Counted from the first letter of the stretch, positions 8,143-16,884 are shown. The stretch is 64,000 nucleotides of DNA from Ruegeria sp. HKCCA6707 (GCF_013033515.1 NZ_WQEG01000001.1:372001-436000), one strand, 5' to 3'. Notes: generated from the sequence alone by a model not told the origin. Made by a program: numbers and translations.

Positions 8143-8769
8143 ATGAGACGACCAGAAAACATGCCGAAAGACCGCGCCCCAACCCGAATACAGAAAAAGA
8201 ACCGCGCCATGATTCTGGACGCCGCTCTGAACGTGTTTTCCGCACATGGGTTCCGGGGTGCAACCGTAGATCAAATCGCCTCCGAGGCCGGGTTGAGCAA
8301 ACCCAATCTGCTCTACTATTTCCCGTCGAAAGAGGCGATTCACACTGCGCTTTTGTCTGGCTTGCTCGAGGTCTGGCTGGCGCCCCTGCATGCGCTTGAC
8401 GAAAACGGCGACCCGATGGAAGAGATTCTGGCCTATATCCAGCGCAAACTGCAAATGAGCCGCGAGTTGCCGCGCGAAAGCCGTCTGTTTGCCAATGAGC
8501 TGGTGCAGGGCGCACCGCGCATCCATGCCGCTTTGTCCGAAGACCTGAAAGCTCTGGTCGATTCCAAAGTCATCATCCTGACCCGCTGGATGGATCAGGG
8601 CAAAATCGCGCGGGTGCACCCCTATCATCTGATCTTCTCGATCTGGGCCTTGACCCAGCACTATGCCGATTTCGACGTGCAGGTTCGCGCCATCCTGGGT
8701 GACGAAGACCCGTTTGAAGGCGCAGAGCCCTTTGTGGATCTGCTCTATCGCAAGCTTCTGACGCCATAA
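8143..8769 (+). CDS. rutR: RutR-type TetR-family regulator of pyrimidine catabolism
   Basis: 208 residues from the ATG at 8143; a GTG at 8095 and an ATG at 8161 are alternatives. The N-terminal helix-turn-helix is followed by the block KPNLLYYFPSKEAIH and by WLAPL and LIFSIWALTQHYADF. These match my memory of E. coli RutR closely (SKTNLLYYFPSKEAL, IWLAPL, LIFMIWASTQHYADF). RutR senses uracil/thymine and releases its operator. Here it is divergent from pydC with a perfect RutR operator between them. It would therefore control a reductive rather than the oxidative Rut pathway, and probably itself. Confidence 0.92.
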   Translation: MRRPENMPKDRAPTRIQKKNRAMILDAALNVFSAHGFRGATVDQIASEAGLSKPNLLYYFPSKEAIHTALLSGLLEVWLAPLHALDENGDPMEEILAYIQRKLQMSRELPRESRLFANELVQGAPRIHAALSEDLKALVDSKVIILTRWMDQGKIARVHPYHLIFSIWALTQHYADFDVQVRAILGDEDPFEGAEPFVDLLYRKLLTP

Positions 8770-8979
8770 AAAAGGGTGGCGACCGCGACCAGTCCTCGCC
8801 CAAACAAATGAGCCGTCATAAGCCCGCCCTTGGTTTGCTGAGGTTTCGCATCCACGATCCTCTCAGATAATTCCTCGACAGGGCGTTCACTTGCAAATGC
8901 AGACCCTGAAGTCACTTCGATAAAGGTCGGCTCTGCGGACAAAGCCGCCGTTCGATGAAGAGCTCTTAAAGTCTGCTTT

Positions 8980-9468
8980 TTACCTATCCGCGAAGGACGA
9001 AAGGCATTTATCCAGCATGGTGTTCAGCTCAGACTGATCCAATTCGGACAGCCCTTCAACCAATTGCTTCTGAACAACAACGTGGTCTGATACGGCGGCG
9101 TCAATCTTTTCTATCCCGCTCGCTGTGAGCTTCACATGGACACTGCGCTTGTCCTCCGGGTTCGGGACACGCGCCACTAAGCCCTCCTTTTCAAGCTGGT
9201 CAATGCGGTTCGTCATTGTGCCTGACGTCACCATCATCGTCGCAAGCAGTTGGTTAGGCGACAGCGCATGGGGCGGCCCCGACCTCAGAAGCGTGGCCAA
9301 CACATCAAAACTCGACGCGCTCAGCCCGTGTTTTACAAAGGTCTTGCCCATCTCTTCGCTGTAGAGAGCCGACAATCTGACCACCCTGCCAATCACGCCC
9401 ATTGGTCCGGTGTCAATGTCTGGCCGCTGCTTTGCCCACTGCGCTCTGATCTCTTCAATATCGAACAT
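8980..9468 (-). CDS. MarR-family transcriptional regulator
   Basis: 162 residues. The winged helix-turn-helix is in the middle (LSPNQLLATMMVTSGTMTNRIDQLEKEGLVARVPNPEDKRS, with the typical D-x-R wing), flanked by dimerisation helices. It is divergent from an EamA-family transporter gene, and two related palindromes lie in the 80-bp gap. This layout indicates local repression of the transporter and autoregulation. The pair interrupts the pyrimidine locus between rutR and preA and looks unrelated to it. The ligand is not predictable. Confidence 0.9.
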   Translation of the reverse strand: MFDIEEIRAQWAKQRPDIDTGPMGVIGRVVRLSALYSEEMGKTFVKHGLSASSFDVLATLLRSGPPHALSPNQLLATMMVTSGTMTNRIDQLEKEGLVARVPNPEDKRSVHVKLTASGIEKIDAAVSDHVVVQKQLVEGLSELDQSELNTMLDKCLSSFADR

Positions 9469-9493
9469 GCTACAACACAGAATGGATTTTTAT

Positions 9494-9536
9494 CTTGACG
9501 TCAAGCTAATTGCTTTTATCTCTACGTCGAGATAAA
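9494..9536. promoter_or_regulatory. Two related palindromes, likely MarR operators
   Basis: Site 1 (9494-9505) is the perfect palindrome CTTGACGTCAAG. Site 2 (9515-9536) has 8-bp perfect arms TTTATCTC/GAGATAAA around TACGTC. Both share an ATCT-x-x-ACGTC core, and their centres are 26 bp apart. Site 2 ends just before the ribosome site of the transporter gene, a position where bound protein would block expression. Confidence 0.72.
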
Positions 9537-9548
9537 TTGGAGATCCCG

Positions 9549-10442
9549 ATGTCCCGCCCCTTTGATCTTGCCTTCACGGCGCTGGCCCCGCTTGTTTGGG
9601 GCAGCAGTTACATTGTCACCACACAGTTCCTACCCAACCTTGATCCACTGACCGTATCTGTCCTGCGCGCTCTGCCCGCTGGCCTCCTTCTGTTGTGCCT
9701 AGTGCGCCAAGTCCCCCACGGTCACTGGGTCTGGAAGATGTTCGTTTTGGGCGCATTGAATTTCGCGATATTCTGGTCACTACTCTTCTTTGCCGCATAT
9801 CGTTTACCCGGCGGCGTCGCAGCTGTGATGGGGGCATTGCAGCCGTTTGTGGTCATCTTCGCATCGCGCTTCTTGCTCGGATCGCCAATAAAGGTGCTTT
9901 CACTGTTCGCAGTCGCGGCGGGCGCTGTTGGGGTTGCACTTCTCGTCCTGACACCCGAAGCGAAGCTGGATATGTGGGGGGTTGTTGCAGGTATTGCCGC
10001 GTCTGCATCCATGGCCTTCGGCACCGTGCTGAGCCGAAAATGGCAGCCGCCGGTTAGCGCTCTGATCTTTACGAGTTGGCAATTGACGGCTGGCGGCTTG
10101 CTTTTGGTGCCCTTTGCTCCTTTTGCGCCAACGGATTGGTCGACGATAAGCGGAACGAACGTCTTAGGGCTAGCCTATCTGGGCCTTATCGGCGCGGCCC
10201 TGACATACATTATTTGGTTGCGCGGCATCCGTATCATCCAACCAACAGCGGCTTCGATACTGGGCCTTCTAAGTCCAATGAGTGCGGCTTTGCTCGGTTG
10301 GTTCTTTCTCAATGAAACGCTGAGTATTCCGCAAAGCATTGGAATGATTGTCGTCCTCCTGAGCGTGTTCGTTGGTCAATACGCTCTGAGATCGAAGCCA
10401 GTATCGACTAAGCCAACAGTAGCCGCGGTGCAGAAATCATGA
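9549..10442 (+). CDS. EamA/DMT-family inner-membrane transporter
   Basis: 297 residues from ATG 9549, preceded by a GGAG ribosome site; the upstream in-frame start would lie inside the operator region. About ten hydrophobic segments in two EamA repeats are visible, with the starting motif FTALAPLVWGSSYI typical of the RhaT/EamA superfamily. It is probably an exporter of a metabolite or drug-like compound and is controlled by the divergent MarR protein. Substrate unknown. Confidence 0.9.
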   Translation: MSRPFDLAFTALAPLVWGSSYIVTTQFLPNLDPLTVSVLRALPAGLLLLCLVRQVPHGHWVWKMFVLGALNFAIFWSLLFFAAYRLPGGVAAVMGALQPFVVIFASRFLLGSPIKVLSLFAVAAGAVGVALLVLTPEAKLDMWGVVAGIAASASMAFGTVLSRKWQPPVSALIFTSWQLTAGGLLLVPFAPFAPTDWSTISGTNVLGLAYLGLIGAALTYIIWLRGIRIIQPTAASILGLLSPMSAALLGWFFLNETLSIPQSIGMIVVLLSVFVGQYALRSKPVSTKPTVAAVQKS

Positions 10443-10456
10443 AGTATGGGCTTGCA

Positions 10457-10489
10457 GCGAACATCCGACAAGGGTCGTCGGATGTTCGC
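10457..10489. terminator. Perfect 13-bp inverted repeat after the EamA gene
   Basis: Arms at 10457-10469 and 10477-10489 pair perfectly around a 7-base loop, 15 bases past the transporter stop. No T-run follows on either strand, so it is not a standard intrinsic terminator. It may protect mRNA ends, or be an operator or a boundary repeat. Confidence 0.5.
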
Positions 10490-10556
10490 GTCGGGAAACA
10501 CAAGGTCTAGCCGTCTGCATCCTCTAGCGGTATTCTTTGACGCTTACCGCATGGGC

Positions 10557-10575
10557 TGGGCGTCAGCGACGCCCA
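10557..10575. terminator. Stem-loop between convergent EamA and preA genes
   Basis: A perfect 8-bp stem (TGGGCGTC/GACGCCCA) with an AGC loop lies 22 bases beyond the preA stop. It lacks a clear T-run. A terminator or RNA-stability role is plausible. Confidence 0.45.
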
Positions 10576-10596
10576 TCCCGATCCTTCCGGTCCCAA

Positions 10597-11901
10597 TCAT
10601 TCAGCCGCTTTGGCCATCGGATTGTTGGGATGCGTTGTCCAGTTGGCGTATTCGGGCTGAACCTCGCGCCCGGTACGTGGATCGATCTCTCCCGCAGCCA
10701 TCGGCTCCATCGAGATGCAGCCCTCGACCGGGCAAACATCAACACAGAGGTTACAGGCCACGCATTCTTCGTCGATCACTTCGAACACCCGATCTTCTGA
10801 CATTGCAATCGCCTGGTGGCTGGTGTCCTCACAGGCCGCATAGCAGCGACCGCATTTGATGCACTGGTCCTGATCGATCTTGGCCTTGGCGATGTAGTTC
10901 AGGTTCAGATACTGCCAGTCGGTGACATTAGGCACTGCACGGCCGATGACCTCATCAACGCTGGAATAGCCCTTTTCGTCCATCCATTCCGACAAGCCTG
11001 CGGTCAGCTCATCAATGATCTTGAACCCATAGGTCATGGCTGCGGTGCATACCTGCACGTTGCCACAACCCAGCGAGATGAACTCGGCCGCATCGCGCCA
11101 CGTGGTCACGCCACCGATGCCCGAAATGGGCATACCGTGGGTGGCCGGATCCCGCGCGATCTCGGACACCATCGACAGCGCAATCGGTTTGACCGCCGGG
11201 CCGCAATAACCTCCGTGGCTGCCTTTGCCGTCAATCGAGGGTTCGGGGCTGAAAGTATCGAGATTGACGCTGGTGATCGAGTTGATGGTGTTGATCAGCG
11301 ACACCGCATCCGCGCCACCATTCTTGGCCGCTGCTGCGGGTTTGCGAATATCGGTGATATTGGGTGTCAGCTTCACGATGACCGGGCGGTCATAGTACTT
11401 TTTGCACCACCGCGTCACCATCTCGATATATTCAGGCACCTGCCCAACGGCAGATCCCATGCCGCGCTCGCTCATCCCGTGGGGGCAGCCAAAGTTCAGC
11501 TCGATCCCATCCGCGCCGGTCTCCATCACCCGCGGCAGAATGGCTTTCCACGCCTCTTCCTCGCAGGGCACCATGATCGAAGCGATCAGCGCGCGATCAG
11601 GATAGTCGGACTTGACCCGGGCCATCTCTTCCAGGTTCACCTCAAGCGGACGATCTGTGATCAGCTCAATATTGTTGAGCCCAAGCAACCGCCGATCAGC
11701 GCCATAGATCGCGCCATAACGCGGGCCGTTTACGTTCACCACCGGAGGACCTTCGGCCCCCAGCGTTTTCCACACGACACCGCCCCAACCGGCCTCAAAG
11801 GCGCGGCGGACATTGTATTCCTTGTCCGTGGGCGGTGCCGAGGCCAGCCAGTACGGGTTCGGACTTGAAATTCCCAGAAAGTTCGTCGTCAAATCAGCCA
11901 T
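10597..11901 (-). CDS. preA: NAD-dependent dihydropyrimidine dehydrogenase subunit PreA
   Basis: 434 residues. The N-terminal part is an FMN-binding dihydroorotate-dehydrogenase-like barrel with the dihydropyrimidine dehydrogenase active-site loop NFGCPHGMSERGMG (C139 is the predicted general acid). The C-terminal part carries two 4Fe-4S clusters, CxxCxxC...C from residue 347 and from residue 380. With PreT it reduces uracil/thymine to the dihydro form using NADH, the first step of the reductive pathway. The mammalian enzyme is a single fused chain; here it is split. It follows preT after 69 bases, and the reaction product feeds pydB. Confidence 0.95.
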   Translation of the reverse strand: MADLTTNFLGISSPNPYWLASAPPTDKEYNVRRAFEAGWGGVVWKTLGAEGPPVVNVNGPRYGAIYGADRRLLGLNNIELITDRPLEVNLEEMARVKSDYPDRALIASIMVPCEEEAWKAILPRVMETGADGIELNFGCPHGMSERGMGSAVGQVPEYIEMVTRWCKKYYDRPVIVKLTPNITDIRKPAAAAKNGGADAVSLINTINSITSVNLDTFSPEPSIDGKGSHGGYCGPAVKPIALSMVSEIARDPATHGMPISGIGGVTTWRDAAEFISLGCGNVQVCTAAMTYGFKIIDELTAGLSEWMDEKGYSSVDEVIGRAVPNVTDWQYLNLNYIAKAKIDQDQCIKCGRCYAACEDTSHQAIAMSEDRVFEVIDEECVACNLCVDVCPVEGCISMEPMAAGEIDPRTGREVQPEYANWTTHPNNPMAKAAE

Positions 11902-11970
11902 TTATCCGGCCTCCCCGATGCGGTTCTGCATCTTCATCTTTTCACAAGTATTCATGGCGCAACCCATGTG

Positions 11971-13308
11971 TCACGCGGACAGGCTAGCATGGATGTCCAT
12001 TGCGGCATCCCGGCCTTCGGCCACGGCGGTCACGGTCAGGTCTTCGCCACCAGCGGCGCAATCGCCCCCGGCCCAGACCCCGGCCAGCGATGTCCGGCCA
12101 GCGCCCGTGACGGCAATCTTGTTGCCCTCCAGCTGCAACCCTTTGGGCGCGCCATCCAGGTTCTGGCCAATCGCCTTGAGGATCTGATCTGCCGGGATGC
12201 GCACCGTTTCGCCAGTTCCGATCAGGCTGCCGCCTTCGCTTGAGGTGTATTCCAGCTCAATCTCGACCGCTGCCCCGTTGCCATGCACGGCCACCGGCTG
12301 AACATTGGTCATGATCCGTACCCCATGCGAAGCGGCCAGATCCTGTTCATAGCGGCTGGCACCCATGGCGTCGCGCCCACGCCGATAGGCGATGGTCACA
12401 TGCTCGGCCCCCAGCAGCTTGGATTTCACCGCCGCGTCTACAGCGGTCATACCACCGCCGATCACCACGACATTGCGTCCAACCGGCAGGTTTGCCAGAT
12501 CATCCGCCTGCCGCACATCCGAGATAAAGTCGACCGCGTGACGCACGCCGTCTTTCTCGGCCCCCTGCGCCCGCAGCGCGTTCACACCCGCCAGACCGAT
12601 GGACAGGAACACGGCGTCATATGCATCCAGCAGCCCCTCCATCGACACGCCATTGCCCAGAGCGGACCCGGTCTCGATGGTGATGCCACCGATTTTCAGC
12701 AGCCAATCGACCTCGGCCTGCGCAAAATCATTGGTCGATTTATAGGCAGCAATACCGTATTCGTTCAGCCCGCCCGCCTTGGACTTGCTTTCATGGATCA
12801 CCACGTCATGACCCAGCATGGCCAACCGGTGCGCACAAGCTAGACCTGCCGGTCCGGCGCCCACGACGGCAATGGTTTTCCCTGTGGGCGCGGCCCGTTC
12901 AAAGGGATGCTCATCCGCTGCCATCAATGTATCGGTGGCATAGCGTTGCAAGCGACCGATCTCGACCGGCTTGCCCTCAGCCGCCTCACGCACGCAGGCT
13001 TCTTCGCACAAGGTTTCGGTCGGGCAGACCCGTGCACACATGCCGCCCAGAATATTCTGGTCAAAGATCGTGCGCGCAGCGGATTGCGGTTGCGCGGCCT
13101 GAATCTGACGGATGAACAGCGGAATATCGATATCCGTTGGACAGGCCGTCACACATGGCGCGTCGTAACAGAAATAGCACCGATCTGCGGCCACAGCCGC
13201 CTCATGAGGCTGCAGCGGAGGATGCAGATCGCTGAAGTTCGATGTCAACTCATCGCTGGAAAGCCGCCCGGCAACGATGCCGGGTGCCATCTGGCCCTGT
13301 GCCATCAC
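11971..13308 (-). CDS. preT: NAD-dependent dihydropyrimidine dehydrogenase subunit PreT
   Basis: 445 residues, related to the N-terminal half of dihydropyrimidine dehydrogenase and to the GltD small subunit. Two cysteine sets for Fe-S clusters occur at C44/C47/C52/C56 and C91/C95/C101/C105. An FAD-binding VVGAGPAGLACA follows at about 148-158, and an NAD-type GGGMTAVDAA occurs later. It passes electrons from NADH to PreA. Two degenerate RutR-type sites lie 55 and 72 bases before its start, linking it to the pydC operon although the MarR/EamA pair lies between. Confidence 0.94.
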   Translation of the reverse strand: MMAQGQMAPGIVAGRLSSDELTSNFSDLHPPLQPHEAAVAADRCYFCYDAPCVTACPTDIDIPLFIRQIQAAQPQSAARTIFDQNILGGMCARVCPTETLCEEACVREAAEGKPVEIGRLQRYATDTLMAADEHPFERAAPTGKTIAVVGAGPAGLACAHRLAMLGHDVVIHESKSKAGGLNEYGIAAYKSTNDFAQAEVDWLLKIGGITIETGSALGNGVSMEGLLDAYDAVFLSIGLAGVNALRAQGAEKDGVRHAVDFISDVRQADDLANLPVGRNVVVIGGGMTAVDAAVKSKLLGAEHVTIAYRRGRDAMGASRYEQDLAASHGVRIMTNVQPVAVHGNGAAVEIELEYTSSEGGSLIGTGETVRIPADQILKAIGQNLDGAPKGLQLEGNKIAVTGAGRTSLAGVWAGGDCAAGGEDLTVTAVAEGRDAAMDIHASLSA

Positions 13309-13362
13309 TCTACTCCCTGTAGATATGTTTGTTATGGGTTTCAGCTTGGCACAAAAAATTTT

Positions 13363-13395
13363 TTTATCAACTGGTAAAATTTATCATTTGGTCAA
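13363..13395. promoter_or_regulatory. Two tandem RutR-like operators upstream of preT
   Basis: Site A (13363-13378) reads TTTATCA-AC-TGGTAAA and site B (13380-13395) reads TTTATCA-TT-TGGTCAA. Both match the RutR pattern TTGACCAnnTGGTCAA at 11-12 of 14 arm positions, and they are spaced 17 bp start to start. A further half-site TTTGACCA lies at 13418-13425. The rest of the 315-base gap to 13623 shows no gene. Confidence 0.7.
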
Positions 13396-13622
13396 AAACC
13401 GCCAATCGACGCTCAGATTTGACCATCTCGCACCACATCCGAGTAAATTTGAGGCAAAACGTGTTTGGGCCCGGTTTTGCGATGTCCTGCCCATAACGTC
13501 GACGCACGAAAACAAATTCCAGCAGCGCACTCAAACAGATCGGGTTTTGACGCATCTGACGCGTTGCTGTAATCCCGAACCCATTCGGGGCTTACGAGGC
13601 CCTCAGGCAAGAAAGTGCAGGC

Positions 13623-14618
13623 ATGATGGCCAAGACCTCGAAGTTCAATGTTGTCATCATCGGGCAAAACAACCGCCTGCAATACGAGGCCCTTCTGTTC
13701 GCCGCATCCTTGCGGCACAGTTCGCCCGGTTTTTCCGGTCGCCTATTGGTGGCGGTGCCGCAACCGGGCTCACTTTGGCCTCAGGACCCCAGCATCCAGA
13801 ATCCCGATGTGCTGAAAGCCTTGGATCAGTTGGGAGCTGAGATCGTCCCGTTTGACTCGCATGTCTTTGGCGCAAGCTATCCGCAAGGCAACAAGATCGA
13901 AGCGCTGCTGGCCCTGCCCGAAGATGAGCCGTTTATCCTGTTTGACAGCGATACGCTGATCACCGGTGAACTGGCAGATGTGCCCTTTGACTTCGACCGC
14001 CCCGGTGCGTCGCAAAAGGTCGAGGGCACCTGGCCACGCCCGACGCTTTATGGCCCTGGCTATGACGGGATCTGGCGCGCGCTTTATGACCGGTTCGGGT
14101 TGGACTTTGAAAGCTCGATCGATACGTCGCAGCCCAAGGACTACTGGCGCCGGTATCTCTATTTCAACGCAGGCTTTTTCTTTTACAAATGCCCCCGCCA
14201 ATTCGGCGCGCGGTTTCTGGACTATGCCCGCACCATTCGCGACGAAGAGATCCCCGAGCTCACCGGCCAAACCCTTGATCCCTGGCTGGATCAAGTTGCC
14301 CTGCCCTTGGTGATCCAATCCTTTGGCGGTGGCCGCGATGTTCTGCCCGATGGACTGCTGGATGGGTCGGTCAGCTGTCACTATCGCCTGTTCCCTTTGC
14401 TTTATGCGCGCGAAAGCGATCATGTGATCGACGTTCTGGAAACCGTCGCGGCCCCCAACAAGGTCAAGAAAGTGCTCAAGACATATGACCCGATCAAGAA
14501 GCTGGTCATTCAGGGCAAAGGTGCCAAGATCCGCGAGATGTTTGATCAGAACAACCTGCCCCAGCGCGAACAGGCCATTCGCAAGGCGATCAAGGCCAAG
14601 GGGTTGTGGCAGCGATAA
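13623..14618 (+). CDS. Glycosyltransferase-like protein with DxD motif (uncharacterised)
   Basis: 331 residues, no signal peptide. The start is ATG 13623, with a second ATG immediately after. The N-terminal half resembles a nucleotide-sugar (GT-A) fold: strand VVIIGQNN, then EPFILFDSDTLITG with a DxD-like D108-S-D110 that could hold a metal and UDP-sugar. An aromatic stretch RYLYFNAGFFFYK follows, of the kind seen in GT8/GT-like proteins where a second motif places the acceptor. The C-terminus is Lys-rich. I do not recognise a named family. The following gene is metY, with no obvious functional link. Confidence 0.7.
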   Translation: MMAKTSKFNVVIIGQNNRLQYEALLFAASLRHSSPGFSGRLLVAVPQPGSLWPQDPSIQNPDVLKALDQLGAEIVPFDSHVFGASYPQGNKIEALLALPEDEPFILFDSDTLITGELADVPFDFDRPGASQKVEGTWPRPTLYGPGYDGIWRALYDRFGLDFESSIDTSQPKDYWRRYLYFNAGFFFYKCPRQFGARFLDYARTIRDEEIPELTGQTLDPWLDQVALPLVIQSFGGGRDVLPDGLLDGSVSCHYRLFPLLYARESDHVIDVLETVAAPNKVKKVLKTYDPIKKLVIQGKGAKIREMFDQNNLPQREQAIRKAIKAKGLWQR

Positions 14619-14690
14619 CCGGAGCGTTGTGCGGACGCGGTCAATGGCCTAGAGATTGGTTAACGCTATAATCCAAAGGGAGATTTCAAC

Positions 14691-15983
14691 ATGTCAGACG
14701 GCCCGACTTACGGCTTTGATACGCTACAGATCCACGCAGGCGCCCGCCCGGACCCCGCGACCGGAGCCCGCCAGACACCGATCTATCAGACCACGGCTTA
14801 TGTGTTCCGAGATGCCGATCACGCCGCAGCTTTGTTTAACCTGCAAGAGGTCGGCTTTATCTATTCCCGTCTGACCAACCCAACCGTAGCCGTCTTGCAA
14901 GAGCGTGTCGCGACGTTGGAAGGCGGTGTTGGCTCGGTTTGCTGTTCGTCCGGCCATGCGGCTCAGATCATGGCGCTGTTCCCGCTGATGGGGCCTGGCT
15001 GCAATGTCGTGGCGTCGACCCGGCTGTATGGTGGCACCGTCACGCAGTTCAGCCAGACCATCAAACGCTTTGGCTGGTCGGCGAAATTCGTGGATACCGA
15101 CGATCTGGACGCTGTGAAAGCCGCGATTGACGACAACACCCGCGCGGTCTTCTGCGAATCCGTGGCCAATCCCGGTGGCTATGTCACCGATATCCGCGCG
15201 CTGGCCGATGTGGCTGATGCGGCGGGGATTCCGTTGATCGTCGACAATACCTCGGCCACGCCTTACCTGTGCCGCCCCATCGAGCAGGGTGCCACGCTGG
15301 TGGTTCATTCGACCACCAAATACCTGACCGGCAACGGCACTGTCACTGGCGGTTGCATCGTGGATTCTGGCAAGTTCGACTGGTCGGCCAATGACAAGTT
15401 CCCCTCGCTCAGCCAGCCCGAGCCAGCCTATCACGGCTTGAAATTTCATGAAACCTTTGGCCCGCTGGCCTTTACCTTCCACGGCATTGCCATTGGCCTG
15501 CGCGATCTGGGTATGACGATGAACCCACAGGCGGCGCATTACACGCTGATGGGGATCGAGACGCTGAGCCTGCGGATGGAGCGTCATGTGGAGAACGCCC
15601 GGAAGATCGCGGCCTGGTTGGAGGCAGATGACCGGGTCGACTATGTGACCTATGCGGGACTGCCCTCATCCCCCTATTACGACCGGGTGCAAAAGAACTA
15701 TCCGCGCGGTGCCGGGGCGCTGTTCACCTTTGCGGTCAAGGGCGGGTACGACGCCTGTATCAAGCTGGTCAATGCATTGGAAATCTTCAGCCATGTGGCC
15801 AATCTGGGCGACGCGCGGTCGTTGATCATCCACTCGGCCTCGACCACCCACCGACAGTTGACGCCAGAACAGCAAGAGGCCGCTGGGGCCGGTCCGGGCG
15901 TGGTGCGCGTGTCGATCGGGATCGAAGACGCTGACGATCTGATCGCCGATCTGGATCAGGCGCTGTCAAAAGCCAGCGCCTAA
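14691..15983 (+). CDS. metY: O-acetylhomoserine aminocarboxypropyltransferase (sulfhydrylase)
   Basis: 430 residues, the usual MetY length. It is a PLP enzyme of the Cys/Met metabolism family that makes homocysteine from O-acetylhomoserine and sulfide. The PLP lysine is K210 in VVHSTTKYLTG. The motifs IYQTTAYVFRDADHAAALF, SSGHAAQ and the C-terminal SLIIHSASTTHRQL are typical of this subgroup. A good ribosome site (AAGGGAG) precedes ATG 14691. The enzyme acts in the cytoplasm in methionine synthesis. I saw no SAM-II-like riboswitch in the 72-base leader. Confidence 0.94.
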   Translation: MSDGPTYGFDTLQIHAGARPDPATGARQTPIYQTTAYVFRDADHAAALFNLQEVGFIYSRLTNPTVAVLQERVATLEGGVGSVCCSSGHAAQIMALFPLMGPGCNVVASTRLYGGTVTQFSQTIKRFGWSAKFVDTDDLDAVKAAIDDNTRAVFCESVANPGGYVTDIRALADVADAAGIPLIVDNTSATPYLCRPIEQGATLVVHSTTKYLTGNGTVTGGCIVDSGKFDWSANDKFPSLSQPEPAYHGLKFHETFGPLAFTFHGIAIGLRDLGMTMNPQAAHYTLMGIETLSLRMERHVENARKIAAWLEADDRVDYVTYAGLPSSPYYDRVQKNYPRGAGALFTFAVKGGYDACIKLVNALEIFSHVANLGDARSLIIHSASTTHRQLTPEQQEAAGAGPGVVRVSIGIEDADDLIADLDQALSKASA

Positions 15984-15992
15984 AGGAACCAT

Positions 15993-16020
15993 CGCGGGCA
16001 CACAGCGCTGTGCGCCCGCG
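15993..16020. terminator. Hairpin between convergent metY and SIMPL genes
   Basis: A nearly perfect 28-base inverted repeat (CGCGGGC...GCCCGCG arms, one mismatch, very short loop) fills the gap between the two stops. It could end transcription from both sides, although no strong T-run is present. Confidence 0.55.
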
Positions 16021-16027
16021 TTCAAGG

Positions 16028-16720
16028 TCATTCAGATATTGCGAACTCCATCGACACGTTGACGGTCACCGAGATTTCACCGCCCGCTATCGGCACGCCG
16101 CTGTCTGCGGCCACGTTGAAGGCGCGCATTTCGGCCACCGGACGGATACCCCCACCCTGTTCGCGGATCATCTGCACCGGACCCAGCGACACATTCGCGG
16201 CCTGCGCCAATTGCTCGGCCTTCGCGGTGGCTTCGGCAACTGCTTTGGCCCGAGCTTTGGCCTCCAGCGGTTTAGGGTCCTGCACCCCAAAGCTGAGCCC
16301 GCCGAAATCATTTGCGCCGTCCTGGATCACCGCATCCATGATCTGCCCCAGCTGATCCAGATCACGCACCCGCACAAACAGACGGTTTGAGGCAACAAAG
16401 CCGGTGATTTCCGGTGTCTCACCGCTTTGATTACGGCCGCTCCAGACCGGAGAAAGCGACAGGTCGCGTGTCTGAACGTCACGCGCTTCCAGCCCAAACG
16501 CCTCAAGTCGGCCAAGGATCTGCGCAATTGCATCCGATGTGGCCTGCATCGCAACCGAGGCTTGCGCGTCCTCATTCGTGACACCCAGCGTGATCGTCGC
16601 CATATCGGGCTCGGCCTGAATGGTTCCCGACGCGTCAACGGTGATGCGACGTTCTTCCGCAGCAGCGGGCATCGCAGAGACTGCGGCCGTCAACGCCGCC
16701 AAAAAAGCAAGTGTCTTCAA
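16028..16720 (-). CDS. Periplasmic SIMPL-domain (DUF541) protein
   Basis: 230 residues with a signal peptide (MKTLAFLAALTAAVSA..., cleavage near residue 21). The mature part carries the SIMPL features: ITVDASGTIQAEPDMATITLGV at its N-terminus, LEAKARAKAVAEATAKAEQLAQAA in the middle, and a closing ISVTVNVSMEF strand. Family members form oligomers in the periplasm and outer envelope and are linked to oxidative stress resistance, but the biochemical role is unsettled. It stands alone on the minus strand. Confidence 0.85.
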   Translation of the reverse strand: MKTLAFLAALTAAVSAMPAAAEERRITVDASGTIQAEPDMATITLGVTNEDAQASVAMQATSDAIAQILGRLEAFGLEARDVQTRDLSLSPVWSGRNQSGETPEITGFVASNRLFVRVRDLDQLGQIMDAVIQDGANDFGGLSFGVQDPKPLEAKARAKAVAEATAKAEQLAQAANVSLGPVQMIREQGGGIRPVAEMRAFNVAADSGVPIAGGEISVTVNVSMEFAISE

Positions 16721-16884
16721 GGTGATCTCTCCTATGACTTCATCCTATAGATGGGGCGGCAAGACCTTGCCATACAAGAGCACGGTCGTGCTTTTCCTTT
16801 CCCTCGGCGGGTTCCTGCTCTAATCTCTGGCACCAGACGCCAAAGCGTTTGCATTGAAACTGATGTTTGTGGTTCCACCGGATT

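Noticed and set aside
8745..8942. 65-residue minus-strand ORF overlapping the rutR 3' end
   Set aside because: No ribosome site and no recognisable domain; overlaps a confident gene. The gap 8770-8979 otherwise shows nothing.
10457..10489. Standard intrinsic terminator
   Set aside because: Stem is perfect but no T-run follows on either strand, so it is reported as an inverted repeat with tentative terminator type.
14619..14690. SAM-II riboswitch upstream of metY
   Set aside because: The leader is only 72 bases and lacks the SAM-II pseudoknot pattern. A TATAAT-like element at 14667 is too close to the ATG to be sure of a promoter.
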